DNA from: Dysgonomonadaceae bacterium PH5-43
GTDB taxonomy: Bacteria; Bacteroidota; Bacteroidia; Bacteroidales; Azobacteroidaceae
NCBI GenBank assembly: GCA_029916745.1
Contig: JARXWK010000024.1
Location: 1 to 33,342 of the forward strand
DNA length: 33,342 bases
Direction of reading: 5' to 3'
In this document: positions 33,114-33,342 of the stretch, in pieces
How positions within the stretch are numbered: position 1 is the stretch's first letter
Layout of the letters: each line of letters begins with the position of its first letter
Position numbers and translations under genes: made by a program
Notes under the pieces: model-generated
Database searches by the model: none
The model's input: only the letters and a program-made list of their open reading frames with translations
Told to the model about the DNA's origin: nothing

Positions 33114-33342
33114 AATGAAAATATTGAAACTATTGTTGTCTGGAAAACAGTTTCTTAGTATAACCTCCTTTCTACAAAGAAAGTGATATTTTCTTAGAAA
33201 TGCAATTAATTATTCAGCGAAAGCTTTATCTTTTTTTCTATTTCCCCAAAATTCTCGACATTTTCTCTACTTACTTATTTTCACAAGACTTCTCTTTTTT
33301 CTATTATTTTGACATTATCGACCCTTTGTGTCAATTAAGAAA

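Overview
The window is from a low-GC member of the Bacteroidota, probably a Bacteroidales lineage with a type IX secretion system (T9SS). Three things point there. Promoters have the Bacteroidota -7 form TAnnTTTG, with TTG or TTTG about 18-21 bp upstream. Several secreted enzymes end in a T9SS C-terminal sorting domain (a YPNP motif followed by a short beta-sandwich). The housekeeping clusters dapB-lepB-WbqC and purB-rluB-asnS are arranged as in Bacteroidales. No tRNA, rRNA, insertion sequence, phage gene or CRISPR array was seen.

Layout. (1) 1-465: the 3' end of an unidentified gene, then about 400 bp of non-coding DNA holding a degenerate 23-bp tandem array. (2) 466-1269, minus: a WalJ/YycJ-like metallo-beta-lactamase-fold hydrolase, divergent from the next block. 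(3) 1488-8364, plus: five tightly spaced genes. They encode a small T9SS cargo protein, a secreted DUF3472 plus discoidin-domain protein, an N-acetylhexosamine-1-kinase-like enzyme, a TlpA-type thioredoxin-domain protein and a lipoprotein phosphodiesterase. A terminator follows the kinase and a strong bidirectional terminator closes the block. (4) 8434-12606, minus: purB-rluB-asnS. The RluB protein carries an unusual 200-residue disordered Gly/Asn/Arg/Tyr-rich N-terminus. (5) 12759-18740, minus: an AsmA-family envelope protein, a FucP-type sugar/proton symporter and a GH123-type beta-N-acetylgalactosaminidase. (6) 18741-19364: a 624-bp divergent intergenic region with a second 23-bp-period array made of GTTTCA/TGAAAC hairpins, enclosed by a 26-bp inverted repeat. 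(7) 19365-28440, plus: three very large secreted enzymes, namely a BNR_4 beta-propeller protein, a DUF4861-GH88/105 unsaturated uronyl hydrolase and a PL8 lyase with its full catalytic set. (8) 28575-33060: an aldo/keto reductase convergent on a minus-strand block of ComEA-like, dapB, lepB and WbqC genes.

How the genes may work together (inference). The PL8 lyase would cut a uronic-acid polysaccharide by beta-elimination. The GH88/105 domain would remove the unsaturated uronyl end. The GH123 enzyme would release GalNAc, the FucP-type symporter would import a monosaccharide, and the hexosamine kinase would phosphorylate HexNAc at C1. This suggests a chondroitin- or hyaluronan-like, or other GalNAc/uronate, glycan pathway. 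It is secreted through T9SS and has no SusC/SusD pair and no sulfatase in the window. The BNR_4 and GH105 modules also occur in ulvan, rhamnogalacturonan and rhamnose-glucuronate systems, so the substrate is not settled. The most unusual structures are the two non-coding 23-bp-period hairpin arrays and the CAZyme locus itself.
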